In this document: positions 24,042-33,201 of the stretch, piece by piece
Position numbering within the stretch: the first letter of the stretch is position 1
Layout of the letters: every line of letters starts with the position of its first letter
NCBI RefSeq assembly: GCF_018390695.1
Contig: NZ_JAHBGF010000036.1
Span: 1 to 64,000, forward strand
DNA: 64,000 nucleotides
DNA from: Ancylobacter sonchi
GTDB lineage: Bacteria; Pseudomonadota; Alphaproteobacteria; Rhizobiales; Xanthobacteraceae
Reading direction: 5' to 3'
Translations under genes and position numbers: made by a program
The notes under the pieces: model-generated
Database searches by the model: none
What the model saw: only the letters and a program-made list of their open reading frames with translations
What the model was told of the DNA's origin: nothing

Positions 24042-24693
24042 GGTACTTCCCGGAGAGGTCGTCTGCATCATCGGCCCGAACGGCGCCGGCAAGACCACGC
24101 TGCTGCGTACCATCAGCGGGCTGAACAAGCCGACGCGCGGCTCCATCCGCTTCAAGGGCGAGGAGGTCGCCGGCCTCAAGCCCTACCAGATGGTGCGGCG
24201 CGGCCTCGGCCACTGCCCGGAGGGTCGACGCGTCTTCCAGCTCTCCATCGAGGAGAACCTGATCACCGGCTACATCCCCGGCCGTGGCAAGAGCTTCGCC
24301 GAGCTGCGCGATCAGGTTTACACGCTGTTCCCCATCCTCGGCGAGCGACGCCACCAGTCGGCCGGCCGTCTCTCCGGCGGCCAGCAGCAGATGGTGGCGA
24401 TCGGCCGCGCGCTGATGGGCAGCCCGGAGCTCCTGCTGCTCGACGAGCCCTCGCTCGGGCTGGCGCCGATCATCATCCACCAGATCTTCGAGATCGTGCT
24501 GAAGCTCGCCGAAAGCGGCGTGTCGATCATCCTCGTCGAGCAGAACATCGACCTGTCCTTCGAGGTCGCCGACTTCGTCTACGCGCTGGAGCACGGCTCG
24601 CTGCAATGCTCGGGCCCGGCCGCGAAGATGGCCGCCGATCCGCGCATCAAGGACATCTATCTGCCGGGCCTCGACGGCCAGGACTCCCACTAG
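23938..24693 (+). CDS. Liv-type ABC importer ATPase (LivF-like)
   Basis: A 251-residue ATPase with Walker A GPNGAGKTT, signature LSGGQQQMVAIGRALMGSPELLLLDEPSLGL and the late H-loop region ILVEQNIDLSFEVADFVYALEHG. No ATG precedes the first conserved residues. The start is a TTG with an ideal AGGAGG ribosome-binding site 6 bases upstream, so the gene overlaps its neighbour by 104 bases. The protein forms a heterodimer with the LivG-like ATPase. It completes the importer; the SDR gene follows after 37 bases. Confidence 0.93.
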   Translation: MASQEPSRTSKPLLAVDAIESGYGRVKVLHGISLEVLPGEVVCIIGPNGAGKTTLLRTISGLNKPTRGSIRFKGEEVAGLKPYQMVRRGLGHCPEGRRVFQLSIEENLITGYIPGRGKSFAELRDQVYTLFPILGERRHQSAGRLSGGQQQMVAIGRALMGSPELLLLDEPSLGLAPIIIHQIFEIVLKLAESGVSIILVEQNIDLSFEVADFVYALEHGSLQCSGPAAKMAADPRIKDIYLPGLDGQDSH

Positions 24694-24730
24694 CCCGCCC
24701 GGGGCGGCGCGCATTGAGACGGAGAGCGTG

Positions 24731-25501
24731 ATGTATCATCTCGACGGGCGGGTCGCCCTCGTCACCGGCGGGGCGGTCGGCATCGGGCGCGGCATCGCCA
24801 CCCGCCTCGCCGAGGAAGGCTGCGACGTCGCGGTGCTCGACCTCGACCTTGCCGGCGCGGAGGAAACCGCTGGATTGGTGCGCGCGCTCGGGCGCCGGGC
24901 GCTGGCGCTGTCGGTCGACGTCGCCGACCACGCGGCGGTGGATGCCGCCGTCGCGCAGGTCCGCGCGACGTTCGGACCCGTCGATATCGCGGTGAACAAT
25001 GCGGCGATCACCGCGGTCGGCAAGGTCGTCGACATCGACGCCGCCGCCTGGAAGCGGGTGTTCGCCATCAACACCGACAGCGTGTTCCATGTCGCCAAGG
25101 CCGTGCTGCCGGACATGATCGAGCGGCGTGCCGGGCGCATCGTCAACATCGCCTCGTGGTTCGGCAAGATCGGCAAGCCGAGCTACGGCGCCTATTCCGC
25201 CTCCAAGGCGGCGGTGATCGCCTTCACCCAGTCGCTGGCGGCCGAGGTGGCGCCGCTCGGCGTCAATGTGAATGCGGTCTGCCCCGGCTCCATCGTCGGC
25301 ACGCGGATGCGCGACGACGCCGACCGGATGTCGCGCGAGCAGGGCCTGCCGACCGCCAAGGAACGCGAGCACATGATCCCGATCGGCCGCGTCGGCGTGC
25401 CCGACGACATCGCCCGGGTAGTCGCCTTCCTCGCCTCCGACGAATCCGCCTACATGACCGGCCAGGCGATCAACGTCACCGGCGGCTTGTGGATGAACTG
25501 A
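24731..25501 (+). CDS. Short-chain dehydrogenase/reductase (SDR)
   Basis: A 256-residue classical SDR: TGGAVGIGRG, the acidic LDLDLA after strand two (NAD-preferring), NNAAIT, catalytic Ser in NIASWFGKIG, Y-x3-K in YGAYSASKAA, and a C-terminal VTGGLWMN. It probably oxidises an intermediate of the pathway served by the importer, since it ends the plus-strand transcription unit. I take the ATG at 24731 (GGAG 6 bases upstream) over an adjacent GTG. Confidence 0.92.
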   Translation: MYHLDGRVALVTGGAVGIGRGIATRLAEEGCDVAVLDLDLAGAEETAGLVRALGRRALALSVDVADHAAVDAAVAQVRATFGPVDIAVNNAAITAVGKVVDIDAAAWKRVFAINTDSVFHVAKAVLPDMIERRAGRIVNIASWFGKIGKPSYGAYSASKAAVIAFTQSLAAEVAPLGVNVNAVCPGSIVGTRMRDDADRMSREQGLPTAKEREHMIPIGRVGVPDDIARVVAFLASDESAYMTGQAINVTGGLWMN

Positions 25502-25516
25502 GCCTCACTTCGCCTT

Positions 25517-26206
25517 CTATCGCGCGACGAAGTCGAGAAAGCCCGACAGGTCGCGATGGCGCGGCACGTCGGCGGGGAAGAAGTCCGGCGCGCCTTCCGC
25601 GACGATGGCGAGGAACGGAATGCCGAGTTCCATCGCCGCGTCGAACTCGGTGCGCGCATCGCCCACCGCCAGCACCTCGCCCGGCGCGAGGTTCTCATCG
25701 GCCAGAATACGGCGGAACTCCGGCAGCTTGAGCCGGGGCGTGCCGGCGACCGACGCGAAGAACCCGTCCAGCCCGCGCCGCGCCAGCAACACCCGCAGCT
25801 CGGTCTCGGGCATGCCGGAGACGAGATGCAGCGGCAGGCATCCGTGAAGCGCTGCAAGCACCTGCACCGCGCCGGGGATGAACGGCGCCTCCATCATCGC
25901 CGTGTCGATGAGCTCGGCGAAACGCCGGCACAGCGCATCGAGCGCGGCCGGATCGCCCGGCCGGCCAAACAGCTCGCGCTCGTAATGGGCGAATTTCTCC
26001 CGCCGACCTACGCCGCCATGCCGATCCTGATAGGCCACGACCTCGGCAATCGTCTCCTCCGCCTCGCCCGCGTAGCAATCGGCGAAGGCCTGCGTTTTCA
26101 GCCGCGCGGAATCGAGGATGACGCCATCGAAATCGAAGATGATCGCCTGCGGGCGAATATCAGCACTTCGATGTAAACCGTCTCGATGCAAGCCCTCTGG
26201 ATGCAA
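25517..26206 (-). CDS. HAD-family hydrolase (phosphatase)
   Basis: A phosphoglycolate-phosphatase-like HAD protein of about 229 residues: the nucleophile motif IIFDFDGVILDS, a helical cap (LKTQAFADCYAGEAEETIAEVV through EAPFIPGAVQVL), motif II LVSGMPETE, motif III Lys in TPRLKLPEF, and motif IV VGDARTEFDAA. The start is uncertain: no ATG fits. I take TTG at 26206, which has AGGGAG 8 bases upstream; a GTG at 26227 is the alternative. The first 15 residues are encoded by three 15-bp tandem repeats. It is convergent with the SDR gene, 15 bases apart. Confidence 0.85.
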   Translation of the reverse strand: MHPEGLHRDGLHRSADIRPQAIIFDFDGVILDSARLKTQAFADCYAGEAEETIAEVVAYQDRHGGVGRREKFAHYERELFGRPGDPAALDALCRRFAELIDTAMMEAPFIPGAVQVLAALHGCLPLHLVSGMPETELRVLLARRGLDGFFASVAGTPRLKLPEFRRILADENLAPGEVLAVGDARTEFDAAMELGIPFLAIVAEGAPDFFPADVPRHRDLSGFLDFVAR

Positions 26207-26210
26207 GCCG
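26166..26210. repeat. Three tandem 15-bp repeats at the 5' end of the HAD gene
   Basis: Units at 26166-26180, 26181-26195 and 26196-26210 share the core GATG(C/T)AA(G/A)CC. On the minus strand they encode consecutive GLHPE, GLHRD and GLHRS pentapeptides at the N-terminus of the hydrolase. The array spans candidate start codons (TTG), so copy-number change would alter the N-terminus without shifting frame. Confidence 0.8.
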
Positions 26211-26396
26211 TCGTCTCCCTTTGACACGTGGCGCCGCCCGTTCTCGATGACGCCACGGCGGCCGGGGGCGCGCGTCGGCGGGCCACCACGCGCCTTATGA
26301 CATCGATGCCGTCCACTACCAATTCCGATCGCCGACAGGATGGTGGGACGAGCGGTTTCTCGGTAGGTTGGGTGAACGGACTTACGAGGAATGGGC

Positions 26397-26822
26397 ATGG
26401 ACGTAGCAGGCGGACCAGGGCGCATGGCGAGTTTTCCCTCGCCACTTGCCGGGACGCGCCATTTCCGCGCCTCCCCCGCACGGCCCGCCCCGCGCCGCGC
26501 TGGCGGCGGATGGCGCCAGCTCTGGCCGGCGGTCGCGCTACTCGTGGTCAGCACTTCGGTCGTCAGCCTGACGATGCTGGCCGCGAAGGCCTCCACCGAG
26601 CATGTCGCGGTCGTGGTGCCGCCCTGGTACGACGCCCGGCAAGCGATGGAACTCGTTGGCCGTGCCGGCGGGCGAGTCATCGAAATGGGCAGGTTCGACA
26701 GCATGGTGGTCGCGACCCATGGCGAGGGCGACACGCAGCAGCGGTTTCTCGACGCCTTGCGAAGCGAGGGTGCCTGGCTCACGCTGGACGCTGGCGCGCT
26801 GCGCGGGTGCGCCACTCAGTAG
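26397..26822 (+). CDS. Hypothetical single-pass membrane protein
   Basis: A 141-residue protein with a Pro/Arg/Ala-rich cytoplasmic N-terminus, one transmembrane helix (WPAVALLVVSTSVVSLTMLAA, about residues 44-64) and a periplasmic domain of about 75 residues (VVVPPWYDARQAMELVGRAGGRVIEMGRFDSMVVATHG). I do not recognise a family. The ATG at 26397 has GAGGA 6 bases upstream; an ATG two codons earlier is possible. It is followed after 105 bases by a large sensor kinase, so a role as accessory sensor is conceivable but unproven. Confidence 0.6.
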   Translation: MDVAGGPGRMASFPSPLAGTRHFRASPARPAPRRAGGGWRQLWPAVALLVVSTSVVSLTMLAAKASTEHVAVVVPPWYDARQAMELVGRAGGRVIEMGRFDSMVVATHGEGDTQQRFLDALRSEGAWLTLDAGALRGCATQ

Positions 26823-26927
26823 TTTTTGGTAGCAACTTCTGCGCTTTTTAGTAGTGAATTTTCTGCACCGTACGGCAGGACACGGCAGAACCCATCCTGG
26901 ACCGTGAGTTCCTTGTGAGATCGCCCT

Positions 26928-29813
26928 ATGATCGAGATTGACCGCCTGCGGGTTCGCTTCGGCTATCTGCTGCTCGCGCTGCTCTGGCTGCATGTGCCTG
27001 TCGCCATGGCCATCGCCTATGCCGTCGGAGCGGCGATTACCACGCCGGCGCTGATCGCCGCCGGGCTGGCCGGCGCCTACACGGTCTCTTGGCTGCTCTA
27101 TGGGGTGGAGCCCGTCACCCGCTACATATCGGCGGTCGCGCTCATGGGCATGCCCTCGCTGTTCGTGTTCCTGCTCACAGGGCACGGCTGGCAGATGGAC
27201 CTGCACATGTATTTCTTCGCCTCGCTGGCGCTGATGATCGGCTGGTGCGACTGGCGCGCCATCCTCATGGCGGCGGCCGCGGTGGCCGTGCATCACCTCA
27301 CGCTCAACTTCCTGTTTCCAGCCGCCGTGTTCCCCGCCGGACAGGACCTCTCGCGCGTCTGGCTGCATGCCGGCATCGTCGCCTTCCAGACCGCGATCCT
27401 GGTCGGGATCTGCGAGATGCTGGTCGGCGGCTTCACCCGCATCCAGGCGATGAGCGACGAGATCATGCTCAGCAACGAGACGCTCGAGCAGCGGGTGGAG
27501 GAACGCACCCGCGAGGCGCAGGCGGCCAATGCCGCCAAGGGCCTGTTCCTGGCCAATATGAGCCACGAGATCCGCACGCCGATGAACGCCATTCTCGGCT
27601 TCACCCATCTGGCGCTGCGCGGCGAGGTGCCGCCCAAGCAGCACGAGTACCTCACCAAGATCAAGCAGGCGAGCACCGCGCTGCTCGGCCTGATCAACGA
27701 CATCCTCGACTTCTCGAAGATCGAGGCCGGCAAGCTGGTGCTGGAGAAGTCCTGCTTCGACATCCGCGAGGAGGTCGAAGCCACCGTCGACATCGCCGGG
27801 CTGAAGGCGGCCGAGAAGCGCGTAGCAGTGAATGTCGCCTTCGAGCCCAACGTACCGGACATGGTGGTCGGCGATGCCTTGCGCCTCAACCAGGTCATTC
27901 TCAATCTGGTCGGCAACGCGGTGAAGTTCACCGATCGCGGCGAGGTGCAGGTTGCCGTCCGCCGGTTGCCCGACACCACCCCGTCCGACGTGGTGCTGGA
28001 AATCGCGGTGCGCGATACCGGCATCGGCATGGACGCCGAGCAGCAGGCCAACCTGTTCCGCTCCTTCGCCCAGGCCGACAGCTCGACGACCCGCAAGTTC
28101 GGCGGCACCGGACTCGGCCTCGCCATCACCAAGCAGCTGGTGGAGCTGATGGGCGGCACGATCGGTGTCGTAAGCACACAAGGCAAGGGCAGCGTGTTCA
28201 CCGTCACGGTCCGCTTGGAGGAAGGGTTCGCCCAGCCTGCCAAGGTGGAGGAGTTCCCGCCCGAGCTGCTAAGCCTGCGGGTGCTGATCGTCGACGACAA
28301 TCCCGGTGCGCGGGAGATCCTCCACGCCATCTTCACCGGCTGGTCGCTGCAGACCGACCTCGCCGCCTCCGCGCCGGAGGCGCTGGCCGCTCTGGAGGCT
28401 GCCGCGGCGCAGGGCACGCCCTACGACCTCCTGCTGGTCGACTGGAAGATGCCGACGATGAGCGGCGTCGATCTGGTGCGCGAACTGGAGCGCACGCCCA
28501 CCCTCACCCGGCTGCCGGTGGCGCTGATGGTCAGCGCCTATGCGCGCGAGGATGCCATGGCGGCGGCGCGCAATGCCGGCGTCGCTGCCTTCCTGGTCAA
28601 GCCGATCGATCCGCGCATGCTGCTCGACACCATCGTCGACCTGTTCCGGCCGAAGAGCGAGGCGGAGCAGAACACCCCTTCCGGCCTCGACACCGCCGGC
28701 GGCATTCCAATGGTGTCGGCCAGCGTGCGCGGCGCGCGTGTGCTGCTGGTCGAGGACAACGAGATCAACAGCGAGGTCGCCTTCGAGATCCTGACCGATG
28801 GCGGATTGCTGGTGGAGCTGGCCGGCAACGGACGCATCGCCTGCGAGATGGTGCTGGACGCCGACCGACACTACGACGCAGTGCTGATGGACGTGCAGAT
28901 GCCGGAGATGGACGGCTTCGAAGCCACTCGGCGCATCCGCCGGACCATCCCGTCGAGCCAGCTGCCGATCATCGCCATGACCGCCCACGCCTATGAGCGT
29001 GAGCGCCAGGCCTGCCTGACGGCCGGCATGGACGATCACATCGCCAAGCCGGTCGACCCGCAACTGCTCATTGGCACCCTCGACCGCTGGATCCTCCGGC
29101 ATCGCGACGGCGTGCGGCGCACGACGGTGGACGCGCCGGCGGCACCGCAAGCCCCCGCTGTCGCAGCGGTGGAAACGCTCCGGGCGCCGGCCGGGCTGCC
29201 GGACATGCTGCCGCCCTTCGACATCGCCACCGCCCTCAACCGCGTGAACGGCAAGCGCCCGCTGCTCATGCGGCTGATTATCGGCTTCGGCGAGAAGAAC
29301 GCCGCGACCGTCGCCACCCTGCGCCAGCAGATCGCCAAGGGCGAGTTCGACGAGGCCCGGCGGCTGGCGCACACGCTGAAGGGCGTGGCCGGCTCGCTGG
29401 AGCTGCGCCATGTCAGCGAGGCGGCGCGTCAGGCCGAGGACGCGCTGGCGCATCGCGAGACCGACCGGCTGGGTCCGCTGATGGACCGCCTCGACGAGGC
29501 CATGCAGCCCGCGCTGGCCGCGGCCCGCTCGCTCAGCCCCGCCGAGGAGGCGCCGGCCATGGCGACGGCCCTCCCGCCGCAGGTACGTTTCGACGACAAC
29601 GCCCGCGAACTGCTCGCCGCGCTGACCACCCAGCTCGAGCGGCGCAGCATGGGCGCGCGCAAGACCTTCGAGCGGCTGGACCAGGCGGTCGGCCCCGGCA
29701 CGGCATTGCTGGAGCCGCTGAGAGCCGCCGTGACCAGCCTTGACTTCAATGCCGCGCTCGCTTTTTCACAGCAGATTGCCGAGCGGATGGCGAATGAGGA
29801 GAGCCAATCTTGA
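26928..29813 (+). CDS. Membrane-bound hybrid histidine kinase with two receivers and HPt
   Basis: A 961-residue hybrid kinase. Residues about 10-170 hold six membrane helices, including [21 protein letters not shown], a module seen in some chemoreceptors. After a short coiled coil come HisKA (phospho-acceptor His213 in [10 protein letters not shown]), HATPase (N-box [17 protein letters not shown]-boxes DTGIGM and GGTGLGLAI), REC1 (Asp505 in VDWKMP), REC2 (Asp655 in MDVQMP) and an HPt domain (His815 in AHTLKG). The last 100 residues are a partial second HPt-like helical region without an obvious histidine. The gene overlaps the following diguanylate cyclase by 4 bases, which is likely its output. 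Confidence 0.95.
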   Translation: MIEIDRLRVRFGYLLLALLWLHVPVAMAIAYAVGAAITTPALIAAGLAGAYTVSWLLYGVEPVTRYISAVALMGMPSLFVFLLTGHGWQMDLHMYFFASLALMIGWCDWRAILMAAAAVAVHHLTLNFLFPAAVFPAGQDLSRVWLHAGIVAFQTAILVGICEMLVGGFTRIQAMSDEIMLSNETLEQRVEERTREAQAANAAKGLFLANMSHEIRTPMNAILGFTHLALRGEVPPKQHEYLTKIKQASTALLGLINDILDFSKIEAGKLVLEKSCFDIREEVEATVDIAGLKAAEKRVAVNVAFEPNVPDMVVGDALRLNQVILNLVGNAVKFTDRGEVQVAVRRLPDTTPSDVVLEIAVRDTGIGMDAEQQANLFRSFAQADSSTTRKFGGTGLGLAITKQLVELMGGTIGVVSTQGKGSVFTVTVRLEEGFAQPAKVEEFPPELLSLRVLIVDDNPGAREILHAIFTGWSLQTDLAASAPEALAALEAAAAQGTPYDLLLVDWKMPTMSGVDLVRELERTPTLTRLPVALMVSAYAREDAMAAARNAGVAAFLVKPIDPRMLLDTIVDLFRPKSEAEQNTPSGLDTAGGIPMVSASVRGARVLLVEDNEINSEVAFEILTDGGLLVELAGNGRIACEMVLDADRHYDAVLMDVQMPEMDGFEATRRIRRTIPSSQLPIIAMTAHAYERERQACLTAGMDDHIAKPVDPQLLIGTLDRWILRHRDGVRRTTVDAPAAPQAPAVAAVETLRAPAGLPDMLPPFDIATALNRVNGKRPLLMRLIIGFGEKNAATVATLRQQIAKGEFDEARRLAHTLKGVAGSLELRHVSEAARQAEDALAHRETDRLGPLMDRLDEAMQPALAAARSLSPAEEAPAMATALPPQVRFDDNARELLAALTTQLERRSMGARKTFERLDQAVGPGTALLEPLRAAVTSLDFNAALAFSQQIAERMANEESQS

Positions 29814-30727
29814 ACGAGCGCCAATCGGTGCTGATCGTTGACGATGAGGTCTCGAACATCGAGATCCTGTCGGCCGCGCTGGAAGACGACTATGAAATCT
29901 ACTTCTCGACGTCCGGCGCCGAGGCGATCGATGTCGCGCGCACCAACCTCCCCGATCTCATCCTGCTCGACGTGCTGATGCCGGGGCTCGACGGCTACGA
30001 GGTGTGCAGCCTCCTCAAGGCCGACCCGATCATCGGCGACGTGCCGATCATCTTCACCACGGCGCTCGGCGACCGGGACGCGGAAGTGCGCGGCCTGATG
30101 CTCGGCGCCATCGACTACATCACCAAGCCGATCAGCCCGGTCGCGGTGCGGGCGCGCGTGCGCAATCATCTCGACATGAAGCGCATGCGCGACCAGCTGG
30201 CCGAGATGGCGGTCACCGACGCGCTCACCGGCCTCGGCAACCGGCGCCGGCTGGAACGGGCGCTCGACCAGGATACGCTGCGGCTCGCCGCCAGCGGCGC
30301 GCTGCTGTCGCTGGTCTTCGTCGATATCGACTTCTTCAAGCGCTACAACGATTCCTACGGCCATACCGCCGGCGACCGCTGTCTCTCTATGGTGGCGGCC
30401 GCGCTCAAGCGGACGATGAACCGCGCGGCGGATGTCGCCGTCCGCTATGGCGGCGAGGAATTCGCCTGCGTGCTGCCGGAATGCTCGCATGAGGAGGCGA
30501 TGGAGGTCGCGCACCAGATCCATCGGCGCGTCCAGTTGCTCGACATCCCGCACAAGACCTCGGACACCGCTTCCTTCGTCACGGTGAGCGTCGGCGTGGC
30601 CACCGCCGCCTGCGCGCTCGGCGCTTCCCCCGAGGCCTGGGTGCGGGCCGCCGACGAGCAGCTCTATCTCGCGAAATCCGCCGGCCGGAACCAGGTGCTC
30701 GGAACGCAGTTCGTCCTGGCGGTGTAG
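29810..30727 (+). CDS. Response regulator with diguanylate cyclase output
   Basis: A 305-residue PleD-like protein: receiver with Asp54 (LLDVLMPG) and Lys106 (YITKP), then a GGDEF domain whose active site reads GGEEF (residues 214-218). The product-inhibition site RxxD is present at 205-208 (RAAD), five residues before it. It should make cyclic di-GMP when phosphorylated by the upstream hybrid kinase. The start is a TTG that overlaps the kinase stop codon and has GGAGAG upstream, so its translation is coupled to the kinase. Confidence 0.94.
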   Translation: MNERQSVLIVDDEVSNIEILSAALEDDYEIYFSTSGAEAIDVARTNLPDLILLDVLMPGLDGYEVCSLLKADPIIGDVPIIFTTALGDRDAEVRGLMLGAIDYITKPISPVAVRARVRNHLDMKRMRDQLAEMAVTDALTGLGNRRRLERALDQDTLRLAASGALLSLVFVDIDFFKRYNDSYGHTAGDRCLSMVAAALKRTMNRAADVAVRYGGEEFACVLPECSHEEAMEVAHQIHRRVQLLDIPHKTSDTASFVTVSVGVATAACALGASPEAWVRAADEQLYLAKSAGRNQVLGTQFVLAV

Positions 30728-30737
30728 CCCCGGTCCC

Positions 30738-30759
30738 GCGCCGGCTCACCGACCGGCGC
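30738..30759 (+). terminator. Hairpin after the kinase-cyclase unit
   Basis: GCGCCGG and CCGGCGC arms (7 bp) enclose an 8-base loop just after the cyclase stop codon. There is no uridine tract, so termination would be weak or factor-dependent. The remaining bases up to the GntR gene contain no gene I can support. Confidence 0.4.
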
Positions 30760-30946
30760 GCCGCGCCTTCCATTCGGGCGATGATCCGACGATCCCTTCG
30801 CGCCTCCCCTCGCGGTGAGGCGGCGAAAGCGCCGCGCCGGGCGTCCGGCACCCATGCCCTTCCGCCTGAGCCTCCCGCCCCTCGACCGCTCCGACATGGC
30901 GGGGCGCGGGACGACGCGGCCTGCAAATGAGTCCGCCTCAAGTAAA

Positions 30947-30957
30947 TCGTCCTACAA
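30947..30957. promoter_or_regulatory. Candidate GntR operator ahead of the MmgE/Tct cluster
   Basis: TCGTCCTACAA fits the TNGTNNNACNA consensus for FCD-type GntR proteins and lies in a slightly wider imperfect palindrome (ATCGT-CCT-ACAAT). It precedes a TTGACA (30965-30970) that may be the -35 box of the regulator promoter, a position suited to repression. Based on consensus matching by eye. Confidence 0.5.
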
Positions 30958-31015
30958 TCTTCAATTGACATGAGGGCAATTCCGTCGCTAGATCGGACCA
31001 AGAGTGAGGGAACGC

Positions 31016-31684
31016 ATGCCGACGCCCGAGATCGAACTGCTGAAGTCGCGCTCGCTGCCGATGCTGATCGAGGAGGAGATCCAGCGGGTCATCCTCAGCG
31101 GCCAATACGCGCCGGGCGACCGCATCAACGAGAAGGAGCTGACGCTGCGCTTCGGCACCAGCCGGGGCCCGATCCGCGAGGCGCTGCGCTCGCTCGAATC
31201 GAGCGGACTGATCGAGCAGATCCCCAACCGGGGCGTGTTCGTCCGCCGCCTCACCCCCGAGCAGGCGGCGCAGATCTATGACGTGCGGGCCTTCCTGTTC
31301 GCCCTCGCCGGTCGGCTGCTGGCCCTGCGCGCCAGCGAGGCGGAGATCGCGACGCTGCGCGGCTTCGTCGCCACCATGGACGAGGCGATCGCCGCCGACG
31401 ATACCGAGCGCTATCTGCGCGAGAACTTCGCGCTGCACGAGTTCATCGTCGCGCACGCCGCCAATCCGGTGCTGGCCAGCCAGTATTTGTCGCTGATCAA
31501 GCAGCTCCAGCTCTACCGCGCCCGCAATCTGATGCTGGTCGATTCCATGCAGGTGTCGAACCGCGAGCACCACGAGATGGTCGAGGCGATCGCCGCCCGC
31601 GACCCCGACCGCGCCCAGGCCGCCCACATGGCGCACGTCATGTCGGCCAAGCATCGGCTGATGGCGAACGCCGGCCTTTCCTAA
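31016..31684 (+). CDS. GntR-family regulator, FCD type
   Basis: A 222-residue regulator: winged helix at about residues 15-72 (SLPMLIEEEIQRVILSGQYAPGDRINEKELTLRFGTSRGPIREALRSLESSGLIEQIPNRG) and FCD domain with metal/ligand positions (ALHEFIVAHAANP and EHHEMVEAI). The ATG chosen has GAGGG 5 bases upstream; a GTG four codons earlier is less likely. It begins the co-directional cluster of two MmgE/PrpD genes, a Tct importer and an SDR, which it presumably represses until the substrate acid binds. Confidence 0.92.
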   Translation: MPTPEIELLKSRSLPMLIEEEIQRVILSGQYAPGDRINEKELTLRFGTSRGPIREALRSLESSGLIEQIPNRGVFVRRLTPEQAAQIYDVRAFLFALAGRLLALRASEAEIATLRGFVATMDEAIAADDTERYLRENFALHEFIVAHAANPVLASQYLSLIKQLQLYRARNLMLVDSMQVSNREHHEMVEAIAARDPDRAQAAHMAHVMSAKHRLMANAGLS

Positions 31685-31707
31685 CGTTTCATCGCAGGAG
31701 TGAATTC

Positions 31708-33138
31708 ATGAGCGCTGCCGACATCACGAGCCAGGCGCTGCGGTTTGTCGAGACGACGACCTATGCGGATCTTCCCGAAGAGGCGTTGCGCATCGGACGG
31801 CGCTGCATCGTCGACGCCGTCGGCCTTTACCTCGCCGGCAGCCAGGAACCGTCCGTGCGCATTCTGGTCGCCGATGCGCTCGACCAGGGCGGCCGCGCCG
31901 ATGCGCCGCTGCCGGCGGCGGGGGCGCGCCGCGTTCCCGCGCCGCTCGCCGGGCGCGTCTGGGGCACGGCCGGCCACGCCCATGACTGGGACGACACCCA
32001 GGTCTCGCACGATCCGGCGCATGTCTACGGCCTGCTCACCCACCCGACCATCCCGCCGCTCACCGCTGCGCTCATCGTCGCCGACATGATCGGCCAGCGC
32101 GACGGCCACGAGGTGATGCTCGCCTTCCAGCTCGGTTTCGAGGTGGAGTGCAAGATCTCCGAATGGATGCTGCCCCGCCACTACCGGCGCGGCCATCATT
32201 CCAGCGGCACGGTCGGCACCTACGGTGCCTGCGTCGCCGCCGCCAAGCTGCTCGGCCTCACCGGCCCGCGCCTCGCCCATGCCTTCGGCATCGCTGCCAG
32301 CCTCGCCGCCGGCATCAGGGTGAATTTCGGCACCATGACCAAGCCGCTGCATGTCGGGCGCGCCTGCGAGAACGGCATCACCGCCGCCCTGCTCGCCGCG
32401 CGCGGCTTCGACGCCGACCCCACCGCGCTCGACGGCCCCTGGGGCTTCTTCTCGGTGATGGGCGAGGGCTTCGACGCCGGCAAGGCCGCGCAGGGCTTCG
32501 GCAACCCGTTGACCATCGTCAGCCCCGGCGTGTCGATCAAGCCCTACCCGTCCGGCATCCTCACCCATCAGTCGATGGACGCGATGCTCAAGCTGGTGCT
32601 CGACCACGACCTGAAGCCGGAACAGGTGGAGCGCATCCGCTTCTTCGCCGGCAAGAACATCATCGAGCCGATCCGCTACCCCATCGCCCGCAACCATCTG
32701 CAGGCCAAGTTCTCCATGCCGGCGCTGCTGGCGATGATCGTGCTGCGCCGGCGCGCCAGCCATCACGAATTCGAGGACGCCTTCGTCGCCGGCCCGGCGA
32801 TGCAGGATTTGCAGGCGCGCACCGACGTCATCAACGATCCCGAGATCGACGCGCGCGGCTACGACCTGATCCGCTCGCGCATCGAGGTGGAGACCAGGGA
32901 CGGCCGCACGCTGGTGGAATGGGCGGACGAGCGCTACCGCGGCGGCCCGCTCAACCCGATTGGCGACGCCGATCTCGACGCCAAGTTCCGCATGTGCGCC
33001 GAGGGCGTGCTGGAGGCCTCGGCGCAGGAGGACGTGCTGGCACTGGCGCGCGGCCTCGATACCGGCGCGGACCTCGCGCGGCTGATGGCCCTGCTGTCCG
33101 CCACCGATGCCGGCGAGATAAGGGCGGTCGCCGAATAG
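31708..33138 (+). CDS. MmgE/PrpD family protein (first copy)
   Basis: A 476-residue MmgE/PrpD-fold protein: GTAGHAHDWDDTQVSHDPAHVYGLLTHPTIPP is the conserved active-site stretch, followed by AHAFGIAASLAAGIRVNFGTMTKPLHVGRA and VSIKPYPSGILTHQSMDAML. Known members are 2-methylcitrate dehydratase, cis-aconitate decarboxylase and iminodisuccinate epimerase, all acting on tri- or dicarboxylates. The reaction here is not determinable, but the adjoining Tct importer supports a polycarboxylate substrate. AGGAG lies 9 bases before the ATG. Confidence 0.9.
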   Translation: MSAADITSQALRFVETTTYADLPEEALRIGRRCIVDAVGLYLAGSQEPSVRILVADALDQGGRADAPLPAAGARRVPAPLAGRVWGTAGHAHDWDDTQVSHDPAHVYGLLTHPTIPPLTAALIVADMIGQRDGHEVMLAFQLGFEVECKISEWMLPRHYRRGHHSSGTVGTYGACVAAAKLLGLTGPRLAHAFGIAASLAAGIRVNFGTMTKPLHVGRACENGITAALLAARGFDADPTALDGPWGFFSVMGEGFDAGKAAQGFGNPLTIVSPGVSIKPYPSGILTHQSMDAMLKLVLDHDLKPEQVERIRFFAGKNIIEPIRYPIARNHLQAKFSMPALLAMIVLRRRASHHEFEDAFVAGPAMQDLQARTDVINDPEIDARGYDLIRSRIEVETRDGRTLVEWADERYRGGPLNPIGDADLDAKFRMCAEGVLEASAQEDVLALARGLDTGADLARLMALLSATDAGEIRAVAE

Positions 33139-33201
33139 CGATACGCGGGACGACCGGCGAGCAACCCGAAGAGGTGCCGCCTTTCACTGGGAGGAACGAA
33201 C

